Of a DNA stretch of 64,000 bases, positions 44,222 to 54,758 are shown piece by piece. The stretch covers positions 62,001 to 126,000 of the forward strand of contig JANQBS010000072.1 of the NCBI GenBank assembly GCA_033085395.1, given 5' to 3'. Source of the DNA: Xanthoparmelia taractica. Taxonomy: Eukaryota; Ascomycota; Lecanoromycetes; Lecanorales; Parmeliaceae. The notes beneath the pieces are model-generated. The model was not told the origin of the DNA and did not search any database. It was given only the letters and a program-made list of their open reading frames with translations. The translations under genes were made by a program, and so were the position numbers. Position 1 is the stretch's first letter. Each line of letters begins with the position of its first letter.

Positions 44222-44690
44222 CTACCTCCCCCTCATCACCGTTTCCTTCTCCTCCTCACTGAAAGCGTTTGCACCCTGTCTCAACGCGTGGATCAATACC
44301 GGCACAGACTGCTCGCTGAAATCGGGAGCATTCCGCAACTTGTCAATGTCATCCGCGAATTCCGCGGTGACCCGTCTCATGTAGTAGGATTCGAAATCCT
44401 CTTTGGGTGGGGGCGAGGACTGCGATACGGTCAGAAATGCTTCATCGCAGTTGATGAGAGGGGCGTTCTCCGAAGCATGTATGTACCTTTGCTGCGGGGT
44501 TTTCTGCTGGACTCTGGGGTTCCCCTGACTCTGCGATTTTGGGTGAGGATGTTGCTGGACTTGGGCTCTTGGGCTCTGGTTGAGGCTTCTCGGATTTGAC
44601 CTGGGGTGTTATGTGAGCTAAAATTTTGGCTCTCTTGTACAATTGGGTCTCTAACCATGGCTGAATTGATTCCTCTACAGTGTTTGATTT
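44222..44690 (-). CDS. RSA3: Ribosome assembly protein 3 (RSA3), 5' end unresolved
   Basis: Rsa3 is a nucleolar 60S assembly factor. The last exon (44419-44222) reads SSPPPKEDFESYYMRRVTAE, FADDIDKLRNAPDFSEQSVP, VLIHALRQGANAFSEEEKE and MRGR, the conserved Rsa3 C-terminal domain. A 67-nt intron (44420-44486) with a CTGAC branch site joins it in phase 0 to KPQPEPKSPSPATSSPKIAE, the acidic Ser/Pro linker usual before this domain. Upstream the same frame stays open to about 44690 but shows no ATG. It also lacks the Lys/Arg-rich start I would expect, so either a further exon lies upstream or the N-terminus is degraded. I set the 5' limit arbitrarily. Confidence 0.7.
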
Positions 44691-45010
44691 TCTAACAAGG
44701 GTTTGGAATCAAAAGACTGAGGAGTACTGAAAATGATTTACCACCCACGCGTAAGGCTGAAAAAGCAGTACACTGCCCGAGGGCCTCACGAAGATTGCCA
44801 GTACCAACTTCAAGAAGCTGGAATATTGGCGGCTGCGATGCTCAAAAAAGTACATTGCATAGACTGTATCTCTTGAGCCATTTCTCCTTCATCTATTCTT
44901 CCACTCTTGTTCCTAGAGAGGTGCCAGCTTGTCCATGTCAGGGCTGCTACCTCGATGATCCTCACCCAAGTCCACCTCTAAGCCCGCCAAAAGAGTCTTC
45001 TGGATCGACT

Positions 45011-45427
45011 TTAGCGGATTGTTATGTCATCGTACGGGGGAGCAGGTCCCTCGACTTCTAGGTTACCGGCTTGAGGAATCCCCGTCGTCAAGCTTGCCAC
45101 TGGAGACGTCCCTTCCTCTTCCCTCAGTCTGTGCTGCCTTCGCCTTTCCCTCTCGACCAGTGTGACCGTTGTACACACTACCTGGTCCAACTCCGTCTGG
45201 TTGCTGGCGTACTGCCCATCGACCTGGAGCTCGCCTAGCACGGTGGCAAACTTGATAACCCTAACGGAGAAGTTATGATTGTTCCAGTAGAGGAATCGAG
45301 CGATGAACTCGTTCGCTGGAGCCATTATCTCTACCAGCAAGTTGTCCACATGTGATGGCTGCCACCGGCCCCATAAAACTCCCTCATCGTTGCGTTTGAT
45401 AGTTCTCAAGCGAAGCTCTTCTACCAT
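45011..45427 (-). CDS. Hypothetical protein, structure uncertain
   Basis: I do not recognise this 138-residue frame, but it looks protein-like. It has mixed hydrophobic and charged stretches (NEFIARFLYWNNHNFSVRVI, KFATVLGELQVDGQYA), a basic ERERRRQHRLREEE and an acidic Pro-rich tail. The same frame continues upstream of the ATG (LREIYNPVSKIKYRESK). An overlapping frame at 45384-45707 is Ser/Thr/Pro-rich and could be a 5' exon, but no clean intron joins the two. The true start is therefore unknown, and a broken gene is possible. Confidence 0.35.
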   Translation of the reverse strand: MVEELRLRTIKRNDEGVLWGRWQPSHVDNLLVEIMAPANEFIARFLYWNNHNFSVRVIKFATVLGELQVDGQYASNQTELDQVVCTTVTLVERERRRQHRLREEEGTSPVASLTTGIPQAGNLEVEGPAPPYDDITIR

Positions 45428-46361
45428 CTTTGACTCGCGATATTTGATTTTGGAGACGGGATTGTATATTTCTCGAAGTTTGCTTCTGCGACTTTCTGAA
45501 AGATGTTGTTGTGCTCACGGGAGATGGCGACACCAGGCTTGTGTCCTTGGAATGAGGTGCTGGTCGTTTCGATATTGTAGGTTGGATGGTTTGGAAGCGG
45601 CTCGTCAAAGGTGGGCTAGGAGGATATGAAGCTTGAGGCGGGTGGAGGCTTGCTTCAGGGCAGCCTCCGTCGAGAGCATAATTCATAGATCGAAAATTGC
45701 CTTCCATAAATAGTCACCATGACCCTGAGATGTGCTAAGTTTGCTCGTCTTCTTGATTTTGCTTAGGCTTAACAGTGCTTTACGCTTCCAAGTATAGGTA
45801 GCTATTAGATACCTCAAGTCTGTGGGTCAGCAAATGATCGATAGGAAGGAGAGACCTGAATGCTTTATATGGCAACTCCTTGTATCACCCTGTTGTCCGG
45901 CCGTTCCTCTTGCTGAGGAAGCCATGAATATTACGCTCGATCTACGGACCCATAATGCAAGAGTGCGGACGAAAGCACAGCCAGAGGCGGAGTAGCTTAC
46001 AAGTAGTCGATCATTGGACCCTACATGCGGGCAGCCCTGTAAAAGTGGTGGCTATTCTCGTCCCCTCGGTCTCAACAGTCAACATAAGCTGTGAACATAA
46101 TCGTGTACATCTCCCTCCCCATCAAACTCAAGATTCCCTCAGCAATGTCTCGCAGGCTTACTCAATTGGCATCTTCCGGCATTTTTGACCAGCGAGATCT
46201 GCTTTGCGACTGTAGATGGCGCAGCACTACGCCAACTGACCCCCAGGCATCTACTTCGTGGCACTGGAGAACCCCCGCAGCTCCATGATATCTGGAGCTT
46301 CTCATCGCTCATGGATATCTGATCACTCAATGCGATTTGCGATTAACCTCGTCCATCATCA
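45428..46361. other. Intergenic region upstream of the 624-residue gene
   Basis: It contains the overlapping frame at 45384-45707 mentioned for the hypothetical gene and short plus-strand frames at 45955-46288. These may belong to a leader and show no known motif. Confidence 0.35.
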
Positions 46362-48236
46362 ATGGCCAATCCAGTTCTGGCAGGATCGCTAGCATCAGTC
46401 ATCGACCTTGCAGATAATCCACCAGAACAACCCCTACACAACTTGACAAATGACTTGCAACAGCCGCTCGTGCTCTATATCGCACGAGTGCCTGGGTCGC
46501 ACGGTACTTACTTGCCTTTACCAAAAGCTAAAGATAAGGGGCTGATCAAGACGCTAGATGTGTTCCTGACTACCATGAAGCCTCAACAGAAGGTTGTTAC
46601 CGCGCAAGATGTGCAGAGCTCGCTTTACTACCTGCATCTAGACAGGCCGGAGGACTGTGAGCTTCTCGACTCCTTTGGGGACTCCGAAAATCTTTCAGAC
46701 GACGAGGAGGGGCATGGAAAGCCTACAGACCCAACGGGTACAGGTGGTGTCCGAAGGAAACCGTTGCCACCAAGCCCGATGCTTGGCTCAGGTGATCGCC
46801 TGGAATATTCGCCAGAAGTCAGTGCCTATCTGCAAAATCGTTCGAACGGTCCCACAGGCAGTCGGCAAGCCGAACAAAAACCTCTTAGCCAAGACAACGT
46901 AGCCGAGCATCAACGCAAGGATGCAAGCCCACAACTGCCTGATCGAAAGCTTCTCGGGCCGCGTCCCATGAACCAGCGGTTCCTTTCTCTTGACCATTCA
47001 CCTCTCCAAAATGTCCCGGAGAAGCAAAATATTGACCTAAGGAGGTGGTCAGAGCAGCCTGCGGGGGCACCTCCCAAGTTACCTCCTCGGCCACTTTCTG
47101 GAGGCAGACACAGCGTCCCAATAGCGCCTCCTCGCCCCCTCGGAGCCAGCTTGAAAGATGCACCTGTTGCGAACGGTGGTCACTCGAGATTTTTACACCG
47201 CAAACCAGTTGCACATTCTGCTTCACATGACTCGAACAGGCAGATGAAGGACGGGTCAAATGCCCAGGAAATAAAGGACAGTTCATTGTCGTTGATCAGG
47301 CGGTATAATAACGAGCAATGGAACGTAGGCAAAATATCGAGTAAGGGCGCAAAGACTGCAGTCGGCGGACATGGCGAATCCAGCCATGAGATATCTATAC
47401 ACATTATGACGCAGGGGTACTTGAGGTTCATTGATCCCATCAATCCTTTCGCCAAACATGCAGTTACTATCAATGAGAACCCAGACGATCCGTGTGAGAA
47501 TGAGACCCCCATCACAGCTGCAGAAGAGCAACTTTGTTTCCAACGCCATCTGCAGGTACCTGGACATGCAATGGGGCAGAACCAAAGACACAGTCCCGAA
47601 TCCAATGACTCCACGTTCATCTATCAGGGAATACGACCAAGCTTTGACCTTCCGAGACACAGCCACCAGAGCTCAGATTCTACAGAATCACATCGCTCAC
47701 TCACAAATGGTGTGCCTGAGCTAACGTCGGGATCTAGGAAGGCTTACATTTTAAGAAGCCCTTGGGGTGTCTGTAAATTTACGACGGGCGTGGCAGGCCG
47801 ATCCTTCAAATGCAAGCACTCGTATAGGTCTTCGAGTCAAAGATCGGGATCAGGGATGCATTCAGCTCAAGTGAGTGAGTTACGCTTCAACCTGCCAAGC
47901 TCAAACACACTCGGATGTATGGGCTCGAAAGGACTTGTCCATGGAGCGCCAAGAGAGGCCAAGCGCTCCTCTTTGTTCCTCCATCAACATGGGCGACAGT
48001 CATCCTCTTCCTCTGGAGTCAAGGATATGCATGGAACCGGCTACTTTGCGCCCAAGGTCGAGCTTGAAGAGCGTCTAGACTTGTCGCTTGGACAAGAGCA
48101 TGCGGGTGGTGGTTTCGGAGGAAAGCAAGCAAAATTGGGGAAACTGATAATCGAGAAGGAAGGTCTGCAGATGCTCGATCTAATCGTCGCTGCCAACATG
48201 GCCTTGTGGTGGCGAGTGTATGAAAGATTTACGTGA
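46362..48236 (+). CDS. Large protein of unknown function with a basic, Ser-rich composition
   Basis: A single open frame of 624 codons starting at a good ATG (MANPVLAGSLASVIDLADNP). I cannot assign a family. Three blocks look folded or conserved: residues 30-100 (QPLVLYIARVPGSHGTYLPL, PQQKVVTAQDVQSSLYYLHL), about 345-400 (SSHEISIHIMTQGYLRFIDP), and 460-520 (SRKAYILRSPWGVCKFTTGV, AGRSFKCKHSY, SELRFNLPSSNTLG). The C-terminus (KLIIEKEGLQMLDLIVAANM, ALWWRVYERF) is amphipathic or hydrophobic. Between them the chain is Pro/Ser-rich with PPKLPPRPLSGG and APPRPLG, which resemble SH3-binding sites. No signal peptide or catalytic motif is evident. The length without stops makes it clearly real. Confidence 0.8.
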   Translation: MANPVLAGSLASVIDLADNPPEQPLHNLTNDLQQPLVLYIARVPGSHGTYLPLPKAKDKGLIKTLDVFLTTMKPQQKVVTAQDVQSSLYYLHLDRPEDCELLDSFGDSENLSDDEEGHGKPTDPTGTGGVRRKPLPPSPMLGSGDRLEYSPEVSAYLQNRSNGPTGSRQAEQKPLSQDNVAEHQRKDASPQLPDRKLLGPRPMNQRFLSLDHSPLQNVPEKQNIDLRRWSEQPAGAPPKLPPRPLSGGRHSVPIAPPRPLGASLKDAPVANGGHSRFLHRKPVAHSASHDSNRQMKDGSNAQEIKDSSLSLIRRYNNEQWNVGKISSKGAKTAVGGHGESSHEISIHIMTQGYLRFIDPINPFAKHAVTINENPDDPCENETPITAAEEQLCFQRHLQVPGHAMGQNQRHSPESNDSTFIYQGIRPSFDLPRHSHQSSDSTESHRSLTNGVPELTSGSRKAYILRSPWGVCKFTTGVAGRSFKCKHSYRSSSQRSGSGMHSAQVSELRFNLPSSNTLGCMGSKGLVHGAPREAKRSSLFLHQHGRQSSSSSGVKDMHGTGYFAPKVELEERLDLSLGQEHAGGGFGGKQAKLGKLIIEKEGLQMLDLIVAANMALWWRVYERFT

Positions 48237-48702
48237 TGATAATCTTTCTTGGACAACACATCATTTCGACGTCCTATTCGTTGTGTTGGCTACTTGAACC
48301 GCAAATTTTATAATTTTTTAGCTGATGTGTTGTCGGTTGAATTGTGCGCTTCACTTTCTGATCATTTCTGGTGATTGGGCATCAGCGCCCAAAAGGCTTG
48401 GCATTCGAGTTCCTGTTCCAGAAGACCTGCACCAATAGCCTCAAAAAAGGCACGGCACATACTATAATGTATTCAGGAACGTGCAGAAACAGCGTTGCCA
48501 CCCCATGTGTTAATCTCAATAGCATGCATATGCGCCGTGCTTCGCTTCGGGCAGGTGGCTATGATATCCTCATTGGGCTGGCTTCTCACAAGCCCACACC
48601 GCCTCAACGGATCAACTCTCCACTTTCTCTCAGGATCCTCACATTCTTCCTCCCACCTCATTCCAAGTACACCGTCCAAGCAGCCGTCATCGCCGGCCCA
48701 CG
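48237..48702. other. Intergenic region
   Basis: It lies between the 624-residue gene and the small secreted-type gene. Nothing notable is seen. Confidence 0.35.
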
Positions 48703-49173
48703 ATGCTCTCCCTCCATTGCAACACACCGATCCTCTTCGCCATCACCCTCACCCTCACGCTCCCTCTCCTCGCAACCTCAATCCCAACAACAGCCAACAC
48801 AAACCAAGCAACAACAACAACAACAACAACTGAACCCCTAGCACTAGCGCATCTCCCAACATCCATCCTCCCCGACGCCCTGATAGCAGACACATGTCCG
48901 ACGCCGCCCACGGAATTCTTACCCTACGCGCCTCCGCCCGGTTACACGCCCGCGCCCGGCTGCCCGCCGGCGAACGCGGGGACGCAGCCGAGCGAGGGCA
49001 ACCCGCCAGCTGGGTTCTATGGGGGCAGCGGGAGCGGGTCTTCTGGGGGCACGGCGTCTGCCGAGGTGAGCGCAGCGGGGAAGTTGAGGGCGATGGGTGC
49101 GGTGGGGAGGGCTTTACTTGTGGTGCTGGGGTGGAGGGGGTTGAAGTGGTGCGTGGTTTTGGGCGCTCGGTGA
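48703..49173 (+). CDS. Small secreted or surface protein, hypothetical
   Basis: A 156-codon frame. Residues 8-26 (TPILFAITLTLTLPLLATS) form a probable signal peptide. A Thr-rich run, a Pro/Cys-rich middle (CPTPPTEFLPYAPPPGYTPA, PGCPPANAG), a Gly/Ser linker and a moderately hydrophobic C-terminus (AVGRALLVVLGW) follow. The order resembles a small GPI-anchored wall protein, which is inference. High GC and simple repeats (CAA at 48808-48830, GGG-rich 3' part) mean a chance frame is possible. Confidence 0.42.
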   Translation: MLSLHCNTPILFAITLTLTLPLLATSIPTTANTNQATTTTTTTEPLALAHLPTSILPDALIADTCPTPPTEFLPYAPPPGYTPAPGCPPANAGTQPSEGNPPAGFYGGSGSGSSGGTASAEVSAAGKLRAMGAVGRALLVVLGWRGLKWCVVLGAR

Positions 49174-49940
49174 CGCGGAGGCTTGATGGGGAGGAAGGGC
49201 TTGGTGCAGGTTAACCAGAACTGTCTCCCATCTCAAGCTACTTTGGGTGCAAAGGAAGCGGTGTAGATACAGGATACTCAAAATTCAAAAAGGGTGTGGT
49301 GTATGGAGCGAGAGTGATTACAATCAAAGGAAAGCCGCAACGGCACAATTTGGAGCCAAGAATTCAGAGAATTACACCTGGTCCCAAGTGCTTGCGTAAT
49401 AGTTTTTGAGAGCGCAATATTCTATTGTCCGGTCCAGCTATCCATGTTAAGCGTCACCTGTCACCTATCATTACATGCATGCTATGCTCGCTCGTGTAGA
49501 GAAAGGCGAGTTTAGAAAGACCAAAGGGAAGCATAGCGCACTTCGTAAGCCATGAAGCCTGCCGTCGACCAAATGACCGGTCCAAAGGCCATGGGAGTAA
49601 ATATAGGATAACCCACCTCAAGCTCCTATCGTACATTTCTCCGCCTATGTTGACAAAGCCATCCCAATTAAAGTATCTAGCTACTCGGGGCTTGAAAAAG
49701 GAAAGGTAGTCATTGTAAGTCGTACGGTAGATCGATTTCCTGAAGCAAAGTGATGAGCAAGTCGATAAATGCTGGGGTTGGCCATCAGGCCAAGACCACA
49801 CAAGTCCTGAGTCGACCGGACCATGCATGCAGTTGAAAGTTGTGCTTCAACAGCCGTATAGTACGTTAAAGCTCGACTGCAACTCCGCCATCGATAGCGG
49901 ACATCCATATCGACAAAGACCTGGTGCAGTGTGGATTCAT
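49174..49940. other. Convergent intergenic region
   Basis: It lies between the small secreted-type gene and HPC2. The minus-strand frames at 49454-49944 show no domain and I treat them as chance. Confidence 0.35.
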
Positions 49941-51901
49941 TCAAGCGGAAGCAGGTGTAAGCGCAGGCTTCGACGCGAGCACAGCTAGGCTGTTCTCTCT
50001 CTGGGCCTTCTCCCTCTCCATTTGCTCTTTGGCCGCTTTGGTCACGCGGGGCTTTCTCGCTGCCGCTTTTGTTCCGTCCTTGGGGTTCGCAGCTGCTCTG
50101 GAAGCGCCTCTCGTCGCTGCTGCTCCGCCTCGCCCTCTTGCAGGAGCACGGCTACGTTTTGATGGGCCGTCGGCTCTGCACAACGTCAGTACATGGTCCA
50201 AGGATGGGAAAAGCGTCGGAGGCACCTCTCAACCTGAGGCTCTTGGCCCGGAGGGACCAAAGGACCACTGTACACGAAAAATCCATCTTTACTAGCAGCG
50301 GCTTGCTCTTCCCAAATCATTTCGGTGTCGTCGATGAAGTCATCTTCCTTGTCGTACATGTCTTCCTTCATCGTCCTCTTCCTCGGCTTCTTCACCACAC
50401 CAGCTTCACCCGTCTCCTCCCCAGACTTTGGGATCTTCTCGCCATCATTCACTCCTCCCATCTCGACGTTGCTATTGTCAGCTTCCCCATCGGAGAGATC
50501 CACAGACATCTCATCGCCCGAGCCAGAGTTAGCACCGCTCTTGTTGGCATTCTCGAGGGCGGCGCCCGCCGCGGCAACTCGAGCAAGTCGTTCGCGCTGC
50601 GCTGCCAGGCGAGGATGCAGTGCGTTGAAGCCGTATCGTTCCTCAGCCAAGCGAGTAAAATTGACATATTGATTGTCGCCGGTGAGAGGAACATTGAGAA
50701 CGACTGTAGGCGCAGTCTTCTCGGGTCCGGTATTGTCAATGCCACCACCAAAGATTGAACCAGATAAAAGACCACTGCCTGAGGAGATGGCAACTTGAGT
50801 TTCTTTGGGACGGGGAGGTTTGGGTGAATGGGATGAAGATGAGACAGCGGTACTTGCATTCGGGCTTGGCTTCTTGATGTTATTGGTGGTCTTGTTGAGA
50901 GGTGCGCTGGGCTTATCTGTATCGATGTCCATAACGATGACTGCGTTCGAGTTAGACGTACCGGGTACTGCAGGCGCAAGGTCTCTTGGTGAAGGTCTGG
51001 CAGGCTGCTGGGTGGTGACAGGCAAAGGTGGAGATAAGCGCGGTCGCTTTGGCTCCGGCGAGGAGTTTGCTTTAATATCGTCTTCGCGTTTGGGTGGCTG
51101 AGGATATGAATATACAGGCGGTGTACTTGTTTGCTCGATCATACTATGTATCGACGGAGAGGAATTTGCGCTTGGATTATTTTGAGGCTTCTGGGGCGTT
51201 GGTGTTGTTACCAAGGAAGAGCTTGGATGAGGTGCTACGGTAGAAGACCTGATGGGGTCGTAATTTTGGCCACTAGCAGGTCGTGCGGTGGGCAGGATGT
51301 TTTGGTGGGATTGAATGGGATTTTTGGGAATAACTTCACTATTTCCGTTTTGGTGCGGGGGGTGGATGATAGGAGGAACACCAAGATTTGTTGGCGGGAG
51401 CGGGGATCTGGGGGATAAGGAATCAGATGATTTGAGTTGACGGGAAACCTGAAGCGCCTCAGCTTGTCTGACGGCCTGCTGTTGTTGCAGTTGCTTCTGT
51501 TGCCTCCGTCTGAATTGTTCTGAAGTACCTCTGGCAGCACGGGTCTTCTTTGGTTTTTGATCTTGACCATCAGTGGCGGTGGATATATTTCCATTGTTGT
51601 TGGTGTTGGTGTTGTTGATGCGGTTGCTCGGTTTGCTCTCAGGGTCTTCTTTCTTTTTGCGAGGTTTCCGCAGAGGGGCAGTTGCAGTTTTAGCGCCGAT
51701 CGATTTTGCCGATTTTACTCCTCCATCATTTTCTTCAGTTGGATTATTATCTCGCAGTAATGAGGCAGCATTGGTTGGTGATTGCCCTGTTGCTGCTGTT
51801 GTTGCCGTTTGCCGTGTTGGCGAGTTGGGCGAGGGCGGAGATGAAAGACCAGGCGAGGTGCTCTCCCCGCGATTCGCATGAACTTCTCTTGCTGCTGACA
51901 T
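49941..51901 (-). CDS. HPC2: HIR complex subunit HPC2 (ubinuclein-like)
   Basis: A subunit of the HIR histone H3-H4 chaperone complex, acting in replication-independent nucleosome assembly and histone gene control. Most of the protein is Ser/Pro/Gln/Asn-rich and disordered. The diagnostic HPC2 domain near residues 530-570 reads DMYDKEDDFIDDTEMIWEEQ, AAASKDGFFVYSGPLVPPG. It is preceded by a conserved YVNFTRLAEERYGFNALHPR. An intron (about 50167-50226) joins PQVER to ADGPSKRSRAPARGRGGAA, a basic Ala/Arg/Lys tail. Poly-Gln (QLQQQQAV) and poly-Asn tracts correspond to CAG/CAA and AAC/AAT-type repeats in the DNA. Confidence 0.88.
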
Positions 51902-54758
51902 CTTGCTCCACCACTACCACCACCACCACCAACCAATACCACCACCACGGAATGTCCTGACGGAAGAAGAATGTAAAAGATATTAAACAAAGAAAAAAGT
52001 GATATGAAAGGTTGAAGCCTAATTTATTCGAGGACGCTCTGCTAATGGTTGGGCCGGTATGGAGGATGACACGTTGTGGACTGAACGTCGCAATAGCCTC
52101 AAAATGTGCGACAACAGGCCTCAAGTAGGGTTGAATGGGGAGTGGGCGATGGGTCAAGGGCTTGAATGCAATCTTGAACTCTGTCTACCGAAGCTCTGGA
52201 TAGATTAGCCGAGCATACACCTCCAAGGGGTGTTAAATTTGAAGAAGAGGAAGACGGATGGGCTGCGGATGAAGGAATAAAAAGAGGAAAAGAGAAGAGT
52301 AAGAAAGAAAGAAAGAAGGGGAGAGAAAATTGGAGGGATAATGGGCGTGGTTCAAATTCTTTGGGCGGAAGGAGGCAAGCACTACTAGCTTTGACACAGC
52401 ACAGACGATTTAAAAGCATCGACAGACTGGGCGAACACATCATCTGGATTTCTGGGGCTTCTGGGGTTTTTGGCAATTCACCGTCGAGCTAATCAATTTA
52501 CTTGCCCGGCGTCGAATTGGGGTCAGGCTGCCTGTCTCTGCCGGCAGCCTAGGAGGGAAAGAGATGGAAGAAGTAAAATGCGTTGACAATTTGCCCCGAG
52601 GACCAGAAGGGCAAAGCTCCACCTTTTTCATACACCTCACCAGAAGATGTCACCTCGTAACAGACAACTCCTCCCCCCCACCGCCCAGGGAGCCAACCCA
52701 AGGGGGTCCCCTTCTTGCAGACTCCCTTTCCAACCAATTATATGGATCGAACCTCTTCGCCAAAGCTTAGTCCCGCCGTCTTGCCATTTCCTGCAGATCA
52801 TCATCATAAGCGGAGCCTCTATCCTTCCTCCTACAAACAACCACTTCTTCCCATCCTCTCAGTATCAAAACAATTGACGAGATAGATGCTGTCGAGGATT
52901 CTGGTGATGGATTATTCGATTGATATTGCTTGACTTGATGGTGGTGAAGTGCTGCCCTTCCCGCCAATATGTATGCAGAACAGGGATTAGAGTATGAGGA
53001 TTGTGGTAGTGTGGCGTCGCGTAAAGCGGCTAGCCTTGCCGAAGAAGTTTATTTTCCTCTTAAGATACTTATGGATATGATTACCCCCATGTACTACTTA
53101 CTCCCCTTAACCTACTCCTAATATTTCAATATAAAGTAGCCTTGTAAAGATACAGGAAATCAAGGGGTAAGTTCGTCCATTATATCTACATTCTCATCAT
53201 TATGAATCGAGACACCTGATGACATGATTTTTTGGCGCCAGCCGCATATCCTTTTCGACGCCAACAAAGAGTATTCACCAGTGCAGATAAGCATAGGAGA
53301 TACTCGGGATTCGTGTACTCTTATCAAATGGGTAATTCTTTCGAATAGCTTTATTCGATACTGGGATAACTCTTCTCACCTCATGCGGTACTCAATAGGC
53401 GATTCCTTCTGGTCAACAAATCTTGAAGTAGTGCTTGCGCCAACGCATCATCACAGCCGCTTTCCAGCATTCAGAGGTTTCCAGCGTATAGTTTCTTACA
53501 TGATCCCTATCGACCATGGTGTCCCGAAAGAATAGATGGAGGCATTCTTGAACCCCTACACGACGCATGTGGTACTTGATGACATGATCCCCCGCACATG
53601 GCCGCAGCTGTTGCACTTCATACCAGTCCTCGAATGAGACGGCTCACCGCTATATTGGTGGTCCGCAATGGACAGCTACCAATTTCGAAGAGAGCCCCTC
53701 CAAGTCCATGGAGGTTGTTATACGGGTCGAATCTCGCTGTAATTCTGTTGTCTGAGGTCCCGAAGATGCTCTACATGGAACATTCTCCGATTTGGAGAAC
53801 CGCCGACCGAATCCGTAAAGCCATCTCATGGACAACGTTTAACTTCGATTCCCGCCATCTGAACTTACGCGGATATTACGCACGGACAGGGCCCGGCTCA
53901 CCACTCGCCGATTGTCTCCGTAGAAGCTCATTATATGAACGGTCTACAGCGTCGGCCCCCGACATCTGAGCGGACATCTCATCGATTCATTAGGCCTTCC
54001 CCTTCAAATACTGTTATCGTCGACTATGAGCACATTGGACATGGACAGCTTCGCTTGCTGCTGACACGCTAGCGTGCATTGCGTGTAACGCTGGTATCGA
54101 TCCACAGCCTAACACTGGACCAGCCCAAAGCAAGAACATTTTCGTCCGAATGAGGAGCGCCGCGCTAAAGCTTACAGCAAAGCAATGCGAGACTAAAGAT
54201 CTGGAAGAGAGGCTAAGCAGCTCAACATCACCAGTCGCGCTGTTATTGGATCCGCTCACCGCGAGCTTGAGAAGCACGTTGAAGCCGAGGCTCGAGCGTA
54301 CTACCATCTATTAAGGAGCATCGGGACAATTACCTTCGTGGAGCAAGTAGCGGCACGGCTAAGTATGTGACCTGATATTGCGCGAAGACATGTTTAAGTC
54401 GGTACAGCGGCGTTTGGGCCTGATCGACGTCGACCATTCCCGCGTCTCTAGCGATACACCCTTGTACCTCAATCTAATCAATGCTACCACTCGGCTCGCA
54501 AATCAAGACAACGGAAACAATGACCCGGAAAGACGTTTCCACGTCCTCAGAGACGATTCTGATTTTGGTATATTGCATGGCTACAAAGACAATTTACCAT
54601 TATGATTCTCGAACAACCAGTCTCACTCAGTGATACCCTGTACACTATGCCTTTCCAACTAACAATGCCCCACCACTCTGAATTCTACCAATGACGCATA
54701 TCTTGCAGGTTCGTTACCTCGAAGCCGTCGACGACCACTGAAACCGTGGCAAATTGTC
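51902..54758. other. Gene-poor region of 2.9 kb upstream of HPC2
   Basis: The first part (51902-52500) is the HPC2 leader and promoter. It has CCA/CCACCA repeats (51911-51950) and purine tracts (52270-52330). From 52500 to 54758 only interrupted frames occur. The plus-strand frame at 53598-53969 and following peptides such as SAHRELEKHVEAEARAYYHL (about 54250-54310) look faintly coding but hit stops quickly. They may be remains of a dead gene. No family is recognised. Confidence 0.35.

Noticed and set aside
44288..44599. 103-codon plus-strand frame
   Set aside because: It is antisense to the conserved RSA3 C-terminal exon.
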